From: Aminobacter aganoensis | Lineage (GTDB): Bacteria; Pseudomonadota; Alphaproteobacteria; Rhizobiales; Rhizobiaceae | Length of the DNA stretch: 64,000 nt | NCBI RefSeq assembly: GCF_014206975.1 | Contig: NZ_JACHOU010000003.1 | Coordinates: forward strand, 496,001 to 560,000 | Direction: 5' to 3' | Shown here: piece after piece, positions 1 through 8,809 of the stretch | Position numbering within the stretch: position 1 is the first letter of the stretch | Layout of the letters: each line of letters opens with the position of its first letter | Program-made: the position numbers and the translations under genes | The notes under the pieces: model-generated | Databases searched by the model: none | What the model saw: only the letters and a program-made list of their open reading frames with translations | Told to the model about the DNA's origin: nothing

Positions 1-149
1 TCGGTCGGATCGAAAGCTGACCGGATGAGATCAAGGGCCCGGCTCCGGCCGGCCCCTTGCAAGCACGGCCCGTACGAGAGCGCGAGCCGAACAGCAGCAA
101 CGAGCCACTACCCCCAACGAACATGGCTCATCACCCCCAGGAGACGACA

Positions 150-836
150 ATGAGCACGAACAACAACATCGCGAACTTCAACGGCCAGCGCCCGGTCATC
201 GACCCCAACGACGCCGTGCTGCTGCTGATCGACCACCAGAGCGGCCTGTTCCAGACCGTCGCCGACATGCCGATGACGACGCTGCGCAACCATGCTGCCG
301 CGCTCGCCAAGATGGCGACGCTCTCCAACATCCCCGTCATCACCACCGCCTCGGTGCCGCAGGGCCCGAACGGCCCGCTGATCCCGGAGATCCATCAGAA
401 CGCACCGCATGCCAAGTACGTGGCCCGCAAGGGCGAGATCAATGCCTGGGACAATCCCGACTTCGTCGCCGCGGTCAAGGCGACCGGTCGCAACACGCTG
501 ATCATCGCCGGCACCATCACCAGCGTTTGCATGGCCTTCCCGTCGATCAGCGCCGCCTATGACGGCTACAAGGTCTTCGCCGTGATCGACGCTTCCGGCA
601 CCTATTCGAAGATGGCGCAGGAGATCACCCTTGCTCGCGTCGTCCAGGCCGGCGTCGTGCCGATGGATACCGCGGCAGTTGCCTCGGAGCTGCAGAAGAC
701 CTGGCACCGCGAAGACGCCCAGGAATGGGCCGAAGTCTACACCAAGATCTTCCCTCCCTACCAGCTGTTGATCGAGAGCTACCTCAAGGCGCAGCAGGTC
801 GAGAAGGATCACGAGCAGCTCGACTCGCAGAAATAA
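150..836 (+). CDS. YcaC-like isochorismatase-family hydrolase
   Basis: A 228-residue cysteine hydrolase of the isochorismatase fold, resembling E. coli YcaC along its length (for example the INAWDN and ITSVCMAFP blocks). Asp28 (in IDHQSG) and Cys127 (in TSVCM) are the expected acid and nucleophile. The family acts on amide or ester-like substrates, but YcaC's own substrate is unknown. The start is set by an AGGAG box eight bases upstream of the ATG; an ORF extension to base 57 is possible but has low-complexity, non-family sequence. A hairpin terminator lies just downstream. A paralogue sits about 31 kb away in this window. Confidence 0.88.
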   Translation: MSTNNNIANFNGQRPVIDPNDAVLLLIDHQSGLFQTVADMPMTTLRNHAAALAKMATLSNIPVITTASVPQGPNGPLIPEIHQNAPHAKYVARKGEINAWDNPDFVAAVKATGRNTLIIAGTITSVCMAFPSISAAYDGYKVFAVIDASGTYSKMAQEITLARVVQAGVVPMDTAAVASELQKTWHREDAQEWAEVYTKIFPPYQLLIESYLKAQQVEKDHEQLDSQK

Positions 837-847
837 GGACGACAGAT

Positions 848-871
848 CTGGCGGGGCATTTGCCCCGCCAG
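848..871 (+). terminator. hairpin terminator after the YcaC-like gene
   Basis: An 11-bp perfect stem (CTGGCGGGGCA with TGCCCCGCCAG) has a two-base loop and is followed within six bases by a short ATTTT run. It starts 11 bases after the stop codon, so it probably ends that transcript. Confidence 0.6.
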
Positions 872-973
872 GTCCGATTTTGAGAACACTGCGTCCCGGA
901 ATGCGCTCTTATAGGGCGATGCAAGAACGACGATATGACTGCTGCAATCACAGAACACATGCAGGAGGCACCA

Positions 974-1927
974 ATGACTTTGCAACTGACGGGCATCCAC
1001 CATCTGACCGCGATCACCGCGGACGCGCCGGCGAACCTGCGCTTCTACACCAACACGCTCGGCCTGCGGCTGGTCAAGAAGACGGTCAACCAGGACGACA
1101 CCAGCGCCTACCACCTGTTTTATGCCGACGGCGAAGCGACGCCGGGCACCGACCTGACCTTCTTCGACTGGCCGGTCGGCCGCGAAAGGCGTGGCACGCA
1201 CAGCGTCGCCCGCACGGGCTTGCGGGTTTCGAGCGAAAAGAGCCTGGGCTGGTGGCAGGAGCATCTGAAGCAGTCGGGCGTGGCGGCCAGCGAGATCGCC
1301 GAAATCGCCGGCCATCGCGCCATTGATTTCGAGGATCCCGAAGGCCAGCGCTTCCGCCTCATCGACGATGGCGGCAAGGGCGATGCCCATCCGTGGGCAA
1401 AGAGCCCGGTTCCGGCAGAACACCAGATCAGGGGGCTTGGCCCGATTGCGCTCAGCGTTCCCGACCTTGCGCCCACCGAGCTGGTGCTGACCAAGGTCAT
1501 GAACATGCGCCAGGTGCGCGACCATGCCTCCGCCGACGGCAACGGGCATGTCCACGTCTTTGCCATGGGCGAGGGCGGTCCGGCGGCCGAGCTGCATGTC
1601 GCGGTGGAGCCCAAGCTCCAGCCGGCCCGGCAGGGCGCGGGCGCGGTACACCACGTCGCCTTCCGCACGCCGGACCTGGACTCGATGCATGAATGGACCG
1701 AGCGGCTGGCCAGCGTGCGCCTGCCGTCGAGTGGCGAGGTCGAGCGCTACTATTTCCGCTCGCTCTATTTCCGCGAGCCGAACGGCATCCTGTTCGAGAT
1801 CGCCACCGACGGTCCGGGCTTCACCGCCGACGAGCCGCTGGAAACGCTGGGCGAACGGCTGGCCCTGCCGCCCCTCCTCGAGCCGAAGCGGGCCTCGATC
1901 GAAGCCAAGCTGAAACCGCTTGTTTGA
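974..1927 (+). CDS. glyoxalase-fold ring-cleaving dioxygenase (MhqO-type)
   Basis: A 317-residue protein with two vicinal-oxygen-chelate (glyoxalase/bleomycin resistance) modules, at about residues 1-150 and 155-300. The first opens with the typical [11 protein letters not shown] and carries a metal-site His; the second has VHHVAFRT and the terminal metal Glu in the [14 protein letters not shown] block. It resembles the MhqO/MhqA 'ring-cleaving dioxygenase' group linked to hydroquinone and quinone resistance. The real aromatic substrate is unknown. A strong GGAGG at 964-968 selects this ATG over an upstream one at 935. The FMN/quinone reductase next door fits a quinone-processing pair. Confidence 0.87.
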   Translation: MTLQLTGIHHLTAITADAPANLRFYTNTLGLRLVKKTVNQDDTSAYHLFYADGEATPGTDLTFFDWPVGRERRGTHSVARTGLRVSSEKSLGWWQEHLKQSGVAASEIAEIAGHRAIDFEDPEGQRFRLIDDGGKGDAHPWAKSPVPAEHQIRGLGPIALSVPDLAPTELVLTKVMNMRQVRDHASADGNGHVHVFAMGEGGPAAELHVAVEPKLQPARQGAGAVHHVAFRTPDLDSMHEWTERLASVRLPSSGEVERYYFRSLYFREPNGILFEIATDGPGFTADEPLETLGERLALPPLLEPKRASIEAKLKPLV

Positions 1928-1935
1928 GCGTCACC

Positions 1936-1961
1936 TGCCGGGAGGCGACAACCTCCCGGCA
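1936..1961 (+). terminator. hairpin between dioxygenase and reductase genes
   Basis: A 10-bp perfect inverted repeat (TGCCGGGAGG / CCTCCCGGCA) with a six-base loop starts nine bases after the dioxygenase stop codon. There is no T-run, so it may be a processing or attenuation hairpin rather than a true terminator. Confidence 0.4.
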
Positions 1962-1987
1962 ATCGATGACGGTGTGGAGTGAATGAC

Positions 1988-2560
1988 ATGACGAAGCTTC
2001 TGGGAATCTCGGGCAGCCTCAGGCACGGCTCCTACAACTCCGCCCTGTTGCGGGCGGCGGTTGCGATGACGCCGCAAGGCGTCGAGCTCCACCCCGCCTC
2101 GATCCGGGGCATTCCGCTCTACGACGCCGACGTCGAGGCGACCGACGGCATTCCCGACACGGTTGCGCAACTCAAGGAGCTTGTCGCCGGCGCGGACGGC
2201 CTGATGTTGTTCACTCCCGAATACAACAACTCGATCCCCGGCGTGTTCAAGAACGCCGTCGACTGGATGAGCCGTCCGGCGAGCGACATCAAGCGCGTCT
2301 TCGGCGGCAAGCCCGTTGCCGTGCTCGGCGCATCGGCAGGTGGTTTCGGCACGGTGCTCAGCCAGAATGCCTGGCTTCCGGTCCTGCGCACGCTCGGAAC
2401 CGAACCGTGGTTCGGCGGCCGCATGCTCGTCGCCCGCGCCCACAGCGTCTTTGACCAGGCCGGCGCCATCGTCGACGACGGCGTGCGCCAGCAGTTGCAC
2501 GATTTCGTCCGCGGCTTTGCCGAGTTTGCCGAGCGCACGAAGACCCAGGCAGGCCGATAG
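1988..2560 (+). CDS. NADPH-dependent FMN/quinone reductase
   Basis: A 190-residue flavodoxin-fold reductase of the NADPH-dependent FMN reductase (ChrR/YieF-like) family. The phosphate-binding loop GISGSLRHGSYN is at the N-terminus, the TPEYNNSIPGVFKNAVDW block is central, and a GASAGGFG loop follows. Members transfer two electrons from NAD(P)H to quinones, azo dyes or free flavin. A GGAG box eight bases upstream supports this ATG; an in-frame GTG three codons earlier is an alternative. It probably shares a transcript with the ring-cleaving dioxygenase upstream and ends convergently with the LacI gene. Confidence 0.9.
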   Translation: MTKLLGISGSLRHGSYNSALLRAAVAMTPQGVELHPASIRGIPLYDADVEATDGIPDTVAQLKELVAGADGLMLFTPEYNNSIPGVFKNAVDWMSRPASDIKRVFGGKPVAVLGASAGGFGTVLSQNAWLPVLRTLGTEPWFGGRMLVARAHSVFDQAGAIVDDGVRQQLHDFVRGFAEFAERTKTQAGR

Positions 2561-2570
2561 CGGCCTCGGG

Positions 2571-3602
2571 TCAGTGCGCTGCCTGGGCAGTGCTTTCGCG
2601 GACGATGATCTCGACGGGCAGGATCGTCTCCATCGGCACGTTTTCGGCACTCTCGCCGTTCATCAGCTGCAGCAGCACGGTCGCCGCGGTGCATCCGGCG
2701 ACATGCGACTGGATCCGAACGGTCGTCAGCCTTGGCCGGATCAGCTCCAGGAAGGGCATGTCGTTGAAGCCGGTGACCGACACCTGGCGCGGGCAGTCGA
2801 TGCCTCGCTCGCGCAACTCGTCGATGGCACCAAGGGCGAGACGGTCATTGGCGCACAGGATCGCGGTGAATTTCCTGCCCGAGGCCAGCAGGTCCTGGAC
2901 ACAGCGCGCCCCGTCCTTTTCGTCGAAGCGCCTGGCGGTGACGACAAGCTCGGGTCGGAATTCGACCGACAGCCTTTTTGCGGCATTGCGGAAGGCGGCG
3001 AGGCGGAGCTGGCCGGTCGACAGGTCCTGCGGACCCGCGACGTGCGCGATGTCGCGATGTCCGAGGTCGCGGAGGTGGCCCAGCATCTCGCAGATGCCGG
3101 CGTCCTCGTCGTTGATGATGTAGGGGATCTGGGAATTTTCGACCATGCGGTTGAGCGTCACCACCGGAAGGCCCTCGGACGCGGCCCGCGCGATGGTGGG
3201 GTCGCTTCTCAGCACGGCGGCGTGGATGATGCCGTCGACGCCACGGTCGCGCAGAACGTCGACGAGGCGGCTTTCGCGGTCCCGTTCGCTGTCAGTGTTG
3301 ACGATGATCGATGCATAGCCGAGCGGTTCCAGCACGCTTTCGATGCCGCGCAGGATCGGCGGAAAGATGACGTTGGTGATGTCGGGGATCATCACTCCGA
3401 CCGTCATCGTGCGATTGGTGCGCAGGCCGGCGGCGATGCGGTTCGGCCGATATCCCAGCGCGTCCGCCGCAGCCTGGATGCGGCTTGCGACTTCCTCGGT
3501 GATCGACTTGCGCTCGACCGGGTCCAGGGCGCGGGACACGGTCGATACGTGGACCCCCGTCTCGCGCGCAATGTCCTTAAGTGTGATCCGCTTCTGCCGC
3601 AT
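2571..3602 (-). CDS. LacI-family transcriptional repressor
   Basis: A 343-residue LacI/GalR regulator. The N-terminal helix-turn-helix (ITLKDIARETGVHVSTVSRAL, about residues 6-26) is followed by a hinge and a periplasmic-binding-protein-like sensor domain (GVMIPDITN onwards). The start is placed at the ATG beginning MRQKR, because the 65 residues before it in the open frame are not family sequence. It is divergent from the ABC importer operon. Two LacI-type operators lie in the 312-bp gap, so it most likely represses the importer/dioxygenase operon and perhaps itself. The effector is unknown, presumably the imported compound or a breakdown product. Confidence 0.93.
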   Translation of the reverse strand: MRQKRITLKDIARETGVHVSTVSRALDPVERKSITEEVASRIQAAADALGYRPNRIAAGLRTNRTMTVGVMIPDITNVIFPPILRGIESVLEPLGYASIIVNTDSERDRESRLVDVLRDRGVDGIIHAAVLRSDPTIARAASEGLPVVTLNRMVENSQIPYIINDEDAGICEMLGHLRDLGHRDIAHVAGPQDLSTGQLRLAAFRNAAKRLSVEFRPELVVTARRFDEKDGARCVQDLLASGRKFTAILCANDRLALGAIDELRERGIDCPRQVSVTGFNDMPFLELIRPRLTTVRIQSHVAGCTAATVLLQLMNGESAENVPMETILPVEIIVRESTAQAAH

Positions 3603-3625
3603 GCTGACAACCCCTGATTTGTGCA

Positions 3626-3654
3626 AATTAACAGACCCGGCATGTGTCACGCAA
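3626..3654 (-). promoter_or_regulatory. possible LacI gene promoter
   Basis: On the minus strand TTGCGT and TTAATT hexamers are separated by 17 bases, just upstream of the repressor gene. The -35 hexamer overlaps the upstream LacI-type operator, which would allow autoregulation. The match to consensus is only moderate. Confidence 0.35.
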
Positions 3655-3662
3655 TCGTTTGC
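3651..3662 (+). promoter_or_regulatory. LacI-type operator O1
   Basis: GCAATCGTTTGC is a near-perfect palindrome (10 of 12 positions) with the central CG that LacI-family operators usually have. It lies just upstream of the predicted -35 box of the importer operon. Confidence 0.6.
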
Positions 3663-3671
3663 GAAAATTCC

Positions 3672-3700
3672 TTGACCGTCTTGCGGGGCCGTGGTACTCC
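3672..3700 (+). promoter_or_regulatory. promoter of the importer/dioxygenase operon
   Basis: TTGACC (3672-3677) and TACTCC (3695-3700) are separated by exactly 17 bases. The two LacI-type operators flank this promoter, and the downstream one would cover the transcription start at about 3707. This leaves a leader of roughly 200 bases before the first gene. Confidence 0.55.
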
Positions 3701-3706
3701 ATCCTC

Positions 3707-3718
3707 GCAATCGATTGC
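3707..3718 (+). promoter_or_regulatory. LacI-type operator O2
   Basis: GCAATCGATTGC is a perfect 12-bp palindrome with a central CG pair, placed at the expected transcription start. It shares the half-site GCAAtC with O1; the two centres are 56 bp apart. Confidence 0.68.
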
Positions 3719-3914
3719 ACGGAGGAGCTTGTGCATCGAGGCGGAATGCTTTGTCGTCTGGGAGGATGGCGAAGCGGATACCCCAACAGTTGCGCAAGAG
3801 GGAGCAGGCAAAGCCGCAGGACGAGATCTGTCGGGGTTCGGAATCCAGCCAGCGTGTCTCGATAGGTAGACGCCTGGTTACGCATACAGTCGATCGCTAA
3901 CGGGAGGAAAGCGT

Positions 3915-5192
3915 ATGAGATTGAATACATTGCTCGCTGCGGCAGCCGCAGCGGCGCTGATGGCAAGCGCGGCTCATGCCGAAAATCTGAGGATAGGCGC
4001 CTCGCTGCCGATCACCGGCGGATTGTCGGTCAGCGGCGAGAAGCACAAGCGGGGCTACGAGCTCTGCACCAAGCTGATCAATGAGGCCGGGGGCATTCTC
4101 GGCCGCCAGGTCGAGCTGGTCGTCAGCGACAACCGTTCTGACACGGCAACCGCGATTAACCAGTACGAGCGCTTCATCAACGTTGACAAGGTCGAGGCGG
4201 TCTACGGCACGTTTTCGAGCCGCCTGACCTTCCCGGTCGCCAGCATCCTGTCGAAATACAACATGGTGCACGCCATCCCTTCGGGCGGCGCGCTGCGTAT
4301 CTATGAGCAGGGCTACAAGAACCTGTTCTACTTCCAGGTCAATGCCGCCGAATATACCGGCAAGGACGTGGCCGCGGTGATCAAGCAGCTCATCGCCGAG
4401 GGCCAGGCGCCGAAGACGGTTGCCGTCGTTTCCGCTGACGACTTCTTTGCCAATGCCATCGAGGCCGGCCTGCTCGGACAGAAGGTGAAGGACCCGGCGA
4501 CCGACAAGGAGATCGCCGATCTCGCACCGGGCTACCTCGCCGATGTCGGCATCGAAGTGGTGATGAAGGAGAAATGGCCCGAGGAAGGCTTCAACGACTG
4601 GCTGAACCTCGCCAACTCGATCAAGCGCTCCGGCGCCGAGATGATCATCGGCCTGACCGCCTCGGCGGAAGAGGCGGTGCAGTTGACGCGCAGCCTGAAG
4701 ACGGTCGGCGCCACGCCCAAGTTGGTCTACCTCAGCCAGGGTGCGCAGACCGAGTTCATCGAGGGCGTGGGCAAGGAGGCCGCCGACGGCGTGCTGATCC
4801 ACACCACCTGGCACAAGGACGTGCCGTTCGAGAGCACGCTGGCCGGCAAGCCGTTCAACAATGCCGACTTCGTCAAGGCCTTCACCGCTGAATACGGCGT
4901 CGAGCCGGACGAGGACAGCGCCATTCCGTTCGCTGTCTGCCAGGGCATCGAGCAGGCAATGATCGGCGCCGGCACCACCGACAACGCCAAGATGGGCGAA
5001 TGGCTGCACGCGCGCACCAAGGACAACCCGGTCCGCACCGTGCTCGGCCGCTTCTCCTGGGACGAGGTCGGCCTGCCGGTCGAGAAGTCCCACATCATGA
5101 CGCAGTGGCAGGGCGGCGAGCTGAAGTTCGTCTACCCGACGGGCGAGTTCGAAGGCGTGTCGCCGTTCAGCTACCCCAAGAACGGGTTCTGA
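3915..5192 (+). CDS. branched-chain-amino-acid-type ABC substrate-binding protein
   Basis: A 425-residue periplasmic binding protein of the LivJ/LivK type (Peripla_BP_6). The signal peptide ends at about residue 22 (SAAHA/ENL) and the mature start IGASLPITGGLSVSGEKHKRG is typical. It should capture the substrate for the two permeases and two ATPases that follow. Many relatives of this subfamily bind aromatic acids, amides or urea rather than amino acids. Location in one operon with ring-cleavage enzymes suggests an aromatic or related ligand here; that is inference. GGAGG precedes the ATG. Confidence 0.92.
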   Translation: MRLNTLLAAAAAAALMASAAHAENLRIGASLPITGGLSVSGEKHKRGYELCTKLINEAGGILGRQVELVVSDNRSDTATAINQYERFINVDKVEAVYGTFSSRLTFPVASILSKYNMVHAIPSGGALRIYEQGYKNLFYFQVNAAEYTGKDVAAVIKQLIAEGQAPKTVAVVSADDFFANAIEAGLLGQKVKDPATDKEIADLAPGYLADVGIEVVMKEKWPEEGFNDWLNLANSIKRSGAEMIIGLTASAEEAVQLTRSLKTVGATPKLVYLSQGAQTEFIEGVGKEAADGVLIHTTWHKDVPFESTLAGKPFNNADFVKAFTAEYGVEPDEDSAIPFAVCQGIEQAMIGAGTTDNAKMGEWLHARTKDNPVRTVLGRFSWDEVGLPVEKSHIMTQWQGGELKFVYPTGEFEGVSPFSYPKNGF

Positions 5193-5260
5193 CAAGACTG
5201 GCAGGGAGGACGCCCCACCTGGGCGTCTTCCCACCGCCGGCGGCTGCCGGCGTAGTCTGG

Positions 5261-5318
5261 CCCGCCGCCGGTGCTCCGGCGCAATTCGGCCCACCGCCGG
5301 TGCTCCGGCGCAACTCGG
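5261..5318 (+). repeat. 29-bp tandem duplication between importer genes
   Basis: Two head-to-tail 29-bp units (5261-5289 and 5290-5318) differ at only two positions, with a degenerate third copy just upstream (from 5230). The units are rich in CCGCCGG and CCGGCG and could pair in RNA. They separate the abundant binding-protein message from the ATPase genes. Confidence 0.75.
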
Positions 5319-5335
5319 AATGGGAGATCGGGCGG

Positions 5336-6082
5336 ATGCTCGAAGTCAAGAATCTTTGCAAGCATTTCGGCGGCATCAAGGCCGTCGACGGAGCCACGTT
5401 CACGGTCGAAAGAGGGTCGATCACCGCCCTGATCGGACCGAACGGCGCCGGAAAGACCACCGCCTTCAACTGCATCAGCCGGACGGCGGCGCCGTCCTCC
5501 GGCGAGGTCTGGCTCGACGGTGAGCGCATCGACCATTTGCGGCCGCACAAGGTCACGGCCAAGGGCCTGAGCAGGACCTTCCAGATTTCGCGCAACCTCG
5601 GCGACATGACGGTGATCGAAAACGTCATCGTGCAGTCCAAGGTCGACGGCCTGCGCGGCCTTTTCCGCCCGGCGATGACGTCGGAAGAAAAGGACAAGGC
5701 GATGTCGATCCTCGATTTCCTCGGCATCACCCGCATCGCCCACGAGGACGGCCACAACCTGTCCTACGGCCAGAAGAAGCTGATGGATCTGGCCGCACTG
5801 CTGATGTCGGACCCCAAGATCATCCTGCTCGACGAACCGGCCGGCGGCGTCAACCCGTCGCTGATGGAAGAGATCGTCGGCCATATCCGCGCCCTCAACG
5901 ACAAGGGCCTGACGGTGCTGATCGTCGAACACAACATGGAACTGATCATGCGGCTTTCGCACAAGGTCGTGGTCATGGCGCATGGCAAGGTCATCTGCGC
6001 CGGCACCCCCGACGTCGTCCGCAAGGACCCGCATGTGCTCGACGCCTATCTTGGCGGCGTGCTCGAAGACGAGGCGGCATGA
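5336..6082 (+). CDS. ABC transporter ATP-binding protein, LivG type
   Basis: A 248-residue ATPase of the branched-chain-amino-acid importer family. Walker A GPNGAGKTT (about residue 37), signature LSYGQKK, Walker B IILLDEP and switch His in VEHNME are all present. It pairs with the LivF-type ATPase encoded next. The start MLEVKNLCKHFGG follows a GGGAG box; the reading frame is open much further upstream, but that part covers the 29-bp repeats and the end of the preceding gene. Confidence 0.93.
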   Translation: MLEVKNLCKHFGGIKAVDGATFTVERGSITALIGPNGAGKTTAFNCISRTAAPSSGEVWLDGERIDHLRPHKVTAKGLSRTFQISRNLGDMTVIENVIVQSKVDGLRGLFRPAMTSEEKDKAMSILDFLGITRIAHEDGHNLSYGQKKLMDLAALLMSDPKIILLDEPAGGVNPSLMEEIVGHIRALNDKGLTVLIVEHNMELIMRLSHKVVVMAHGKVICAGTPDVVRKDPHVLDAYLGGVLEDEAA

Positions 6083-6083
6083 G

Positions 6084-6812
6084 ATGACCAAGCTACTGGA
6101 AGTCACCAACATCACCGCCGGCTACGGCGACGGCCCTGCCATCCTCGACGGCGCCCACCTGACTGTCGAGCCAGGCAAGGTCCACTGCATCATCGGCCCG
6201 AACGGCGCCGGCAAGTCGACGCTGCTCAAGGCGATCTGCGGCATGCTGTCGATCCGCAAGGGTGACGTCGTGTTCAAGGGCGAGCGGCTGAACGGTCTGC
6301 GCCCCGACCAGATCCTGCGCAAGGGCATCTGCTTCGTGCCGCAGGAACGCGCGCTGTTTCCGAAGATGACGGTGCGCGAGAACCTGCGCATGGGCGGCTT
6401 CATCCTCGACGACAAGAAGGAGCTCGAACGCCGCATCGACGGCATCCTCGAACGCTTCCCGATCCTGCGCGAGCGCGCCGAGCAGCATGCCGGCACCATG
6501 TCCGGCGGCCAGCAGCAGACGCTGGCCATGGCCCGCACCCTGATCATCAAGCCCGACATCGTCATGCTCGACGAGCCCTCGCTCGGCCTGGCGCCGAAGA
6601 TCGTCCAGGAAATGTTCGACATCATGAAGATGATGTCGGCGGAGGGCGTCACCGTATTGCTGGTCGAGCAGAACGCCCTGATGGGGCTGAAGAACGCCGA
6701 TTGGGGCGTCGTGCTCGACCTTGGCCGGACGCTGTTCGAAGGACCGGCAGCAACGGTGCTGGCCGATCCGCGCATCCAGGAACTTTACCTCGGCGGCAAG
6801 AAGGCCGCCTGA
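6084..6812 (+). CDS. ABC transporter ATP-binding protein, LivF type
   Basis: A 242-residue ATPase, partner of the LivG-type subunit, starting one base after its stop codon. Walker A GPNGAGKSTLLK, signature MSGGQQQTL, Walker B IVMLDEPSLGLAP and switch His replaced by Gln (VEQNA), as is normal in LivF proteins. Its length matches the family (about 235-245). Tight coupling with both neighbours indicates a single transporter complex at the cytoplasmic face of the membrane. Confidence 0.94.
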   Translation: MTKLLEVTNITAGYGDGPAILDGAHLTVEPGKVHCIIGPNGAGKSTLLKAICGMLSIRKGDVVFKGERLNGLRPDQILRKGICFVPQERALFPKMTVRENLRMGGFILDDKKELERRIDGILERFPILRERAEQHAGTMSGGQQQTLAMARTLIIKPDIVMLDEPSLGLAPKIVQEMFDIMKMMSAEGVTVLLVEQNALMGLKNADWGVVLDLGRTLFEGPAATVLADPRIQELYLGGKKAA

Positions 6813-6823
6813 CGGGGAACACC

Positions 6824-7702
6824 ATGGCAGAGATTTTGCAGATACTGATTTTGGGCCTGGCGCTTGGCGGCGTCATTGCCCTGATGGGCTCGGGCCTGTC
6901 GCTCGTCTTCGGCGTGATGCGCATCGTCAATCTTGCCCATCCCTCGCTGATCATCGGCGGCGCCTACATCACCTACCTGGCCTTCAAGGCGCTCGGCGTC
7001 GATCCGATCGTCATGCTGCCGGTCGCCGCCGTCATCATGGCCGCCATCGGCGTGGTGCTCTACCGGCTGGTGTTCCAGCGCGAGGCCAAGAGCGCCAAAT
7101 ATTCGGAAATGACGGTGCTGCTCACCTTCGCGTTGGCGATGATGGTGGAAGGCCTGCTCGGCGGCCTGTTCACCAACACCCAGCGGGTGACCTCGCCCGA
7201 CTACGCCACCGCGGCGTTCTTCATCGGCGACGTCTTCATCCCCAAGGGGCAGTTCTATGCCGGCGTCGTGTCTCTTACGATCATCGCCGCGCTGTCCTTG
7301 TTCCTCAAATACTCGCGGCTCGGCTACGCCATCCGTGCCACCACCCAGAACCGCGAGGCGGCGGAACTGCTCGGTGTCAACGTCCAGTTCATCAGCATCC
7401 TTGCCTTCGCCATCGGCATCGGCCTTGCGGGTGCCGCCGGATCGCTGGTCAGCTTCGTCTTTAGCTTCTTCCCGGCCAAGCACTGGGAGTGGATCGCCAT
7501 GCTGATGTCGGTGGTGGTGCTCGGCGGCATGGGCAGCATCCTCGGCACAGTGGTGGGGGCGCTGTTCCTCTCCGTGGTCGCCGCGTTCGTCGGCACCTGG
7601 ATCGGGGCGACCTGGTCGACGCTGACCTTCTTCCTCGCCCTTTTCATCATTCTGCTGGTCCGGCCCCAGGGGCTGTTCGGCGAAAAACCGGAGTTGGCAT
7701 GA
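6824..7702 (+). CDS. ABC transporter permease, LivH type
   Basis: A 292-residue inner-membrane permease with about eight hydrophobic segments. It has the family opening ILGLALGGVIALMGSGLSLVFGVMRIVNLAHPS and the late GGMGSILGTVVGAL loop that contacts the ATPase. It forms the translocation pore with the LivM-type permease. Its stop codon overlaps the next start (ATGA), so the two are probably co-translated. Confidence 0.93.
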   Translation: MAEILQILILGLALGGVIALMGSGLSLVFGVMRIVNLAHPSLIIGGAYITYLAFKALGVDPIVMLPVAAVIMAAIGVVLYRLVFQREAKSAKYSEMTVLLTFALAMMVEGLLGGLFTNTQRVTSPDYATAAFFIGDVFIPKGQFYAGVVSLTIIAALSLFLKYSRLGYAIRATTQNREAAELLGVNVQFISILAFAIGIGLAGAAGSLVSFVFSFFPAKHWEWIAMLMSVVVLGGMGSILGTVVGALFLSVVAAFVGTWIGATWSTLTFFLALFIILLVRPQGLFGEKPELA

Positions 7703-8745
7703 TGGCCGTCACCCTCCAGGACACCAGCGCCAGCGCTGTGATCGAGGCGCGCCGCGCCCACAACGAAAAACTGGCGCTCAAGGCCGACCAGACCCGGGCG
7801 ACGTGGTTCCCGGTCGCGGTTCTGGCCGTCCTCGCTGCCCTGCCGTTGCTGCAGTTCTACGGCAACTACAACTATGTACTGCACCTGGTACTGTTCACAG
7901 CCTCCTATGTCGCCATGGCTTCGGGATGGAACATCCTCGGCGGCTTCGCCGGTTACGTCTCGCTCGGCCACGCCGTGTTCTTCGGCGTCGGCGGTTATTT
8001 CTCCGGCATGATCCTGGCGCGCTATGGCATCTCGACGCTGATCACTGCACCGCTCGCCGGGCTTGTCGCTGCCGCTCTTGGCTATCTCGTCGGCATGGTC
8101 ACGCTCAAGGTGCGCGGCCCGAGCTTCATCATCTCCTCGATCGCTCTGCTGATGATCGCCCGCATCCTGTTCGACAACTGGCACTTCATCGGCGGCGCCA
8201 ACGGCCTGACCCTTCCGCCCAACGACCTGTCGGTGCAGTGGTCCAAGGTCCCGTATTATTATGCGATGGTGGCGATCGCGGCGTTCACCGTGTGGGCGAC
8301 CTACAAGATCAAGCACTCGAAGTTCGGGCTTGGCCTGCGCGCCATCTCCAAGGACGAGATCAAGGCCGAAAGTGCCGGCATCGACACGCGCTTCTACAAG
8401 GTCGTCGCCTTCGCCCTGTCGGCATTCTTCGTCGGCATGGCGGGTGCGGTGTGGGGCGAATACCTGACCTATCTCCGGCCCAACATTTTCCTGCTCATCC
8501 TGATCTCGGCCAACATGGTGCTGATGTGCATCCTCGGTGGCAAGGGCACGATCGCCGGCCCGGTCATCGGGGCGATCCTGATCGTCGCGCTCAACGAGCT
8601 CTTCGTCGCCACCATGGGTGCATCCGAAATCAACATCCTGGGCACCGGTTTGGTGATGGCGCTCGGCCTGATGTTCTTCCCGCTCGGGCTGGTGGGCACG
8701 CTCGCCAGGAACGGCAAGCTCCCGCGCATCCTCAACTGGGACTAG
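7699..8745 (+). CDS. ABC transporter permease, LivM type
   Basis: A 348-residue second permease of the importer. A cytoplasmic N-terminal stretch of about 38 residues precedes the hydrophobic core with GYVSLGHAVFFGVGGYFSGM and, late in the protein, GGKGTIAGPVIGAIL. It begins inside the LivH-type stop codon; a second ATG follows immediately, so the exact start may be one codon later. Only 64 bases separate it from the glutathione transferase gene, which argues that importer and degradation genes share a transcript. Confidence 0.93.
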   Translation: MMAVTLQDTSASAVIEARRAHNEKLALKADQTRATWFPVAVLAVLAALPLLQFYGNYNYVLHLVLFTASYVAMASGWNILGGFAGYVSLGHAVFFGVGGYFSGMILARYGISTLITAPLAGLVAAALGYLVGMVTLKVRGPSFIISSIALLMIARILFDNWHFIGGANGLTLPPNDLSVQWSKVPYYYAMVAIAAFTVWATYKIKHSKFGLGLRAISKDEIKAESAGIDTRFYKVVAFALSAFFVGMAGAVWGEYLTYLRPNIFLLILISANMVLMCILGGKGTIAGPVIGAILIVALNELFVATMGASEINILGTGLVMALGLMFFPLGLVGTLARNGKLPRILNWD

Positions 8746-8809
8746 CTGGAAGCAACTGAGCCACAAAGCCTGCGAATGCAGCTCGTGCAATCTGCGAGAG
8801 GAGAAAGAC

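Noticed and set aside
3897-5294. 465-codon open frame antisense to the importer binding-protein gene
   Set aside because: It is the mirror of a clear gene with a signal peptide; the peptide is Arg/Gly/Val-rich with no family features. Many such long antisense frames exist here because of high GC.
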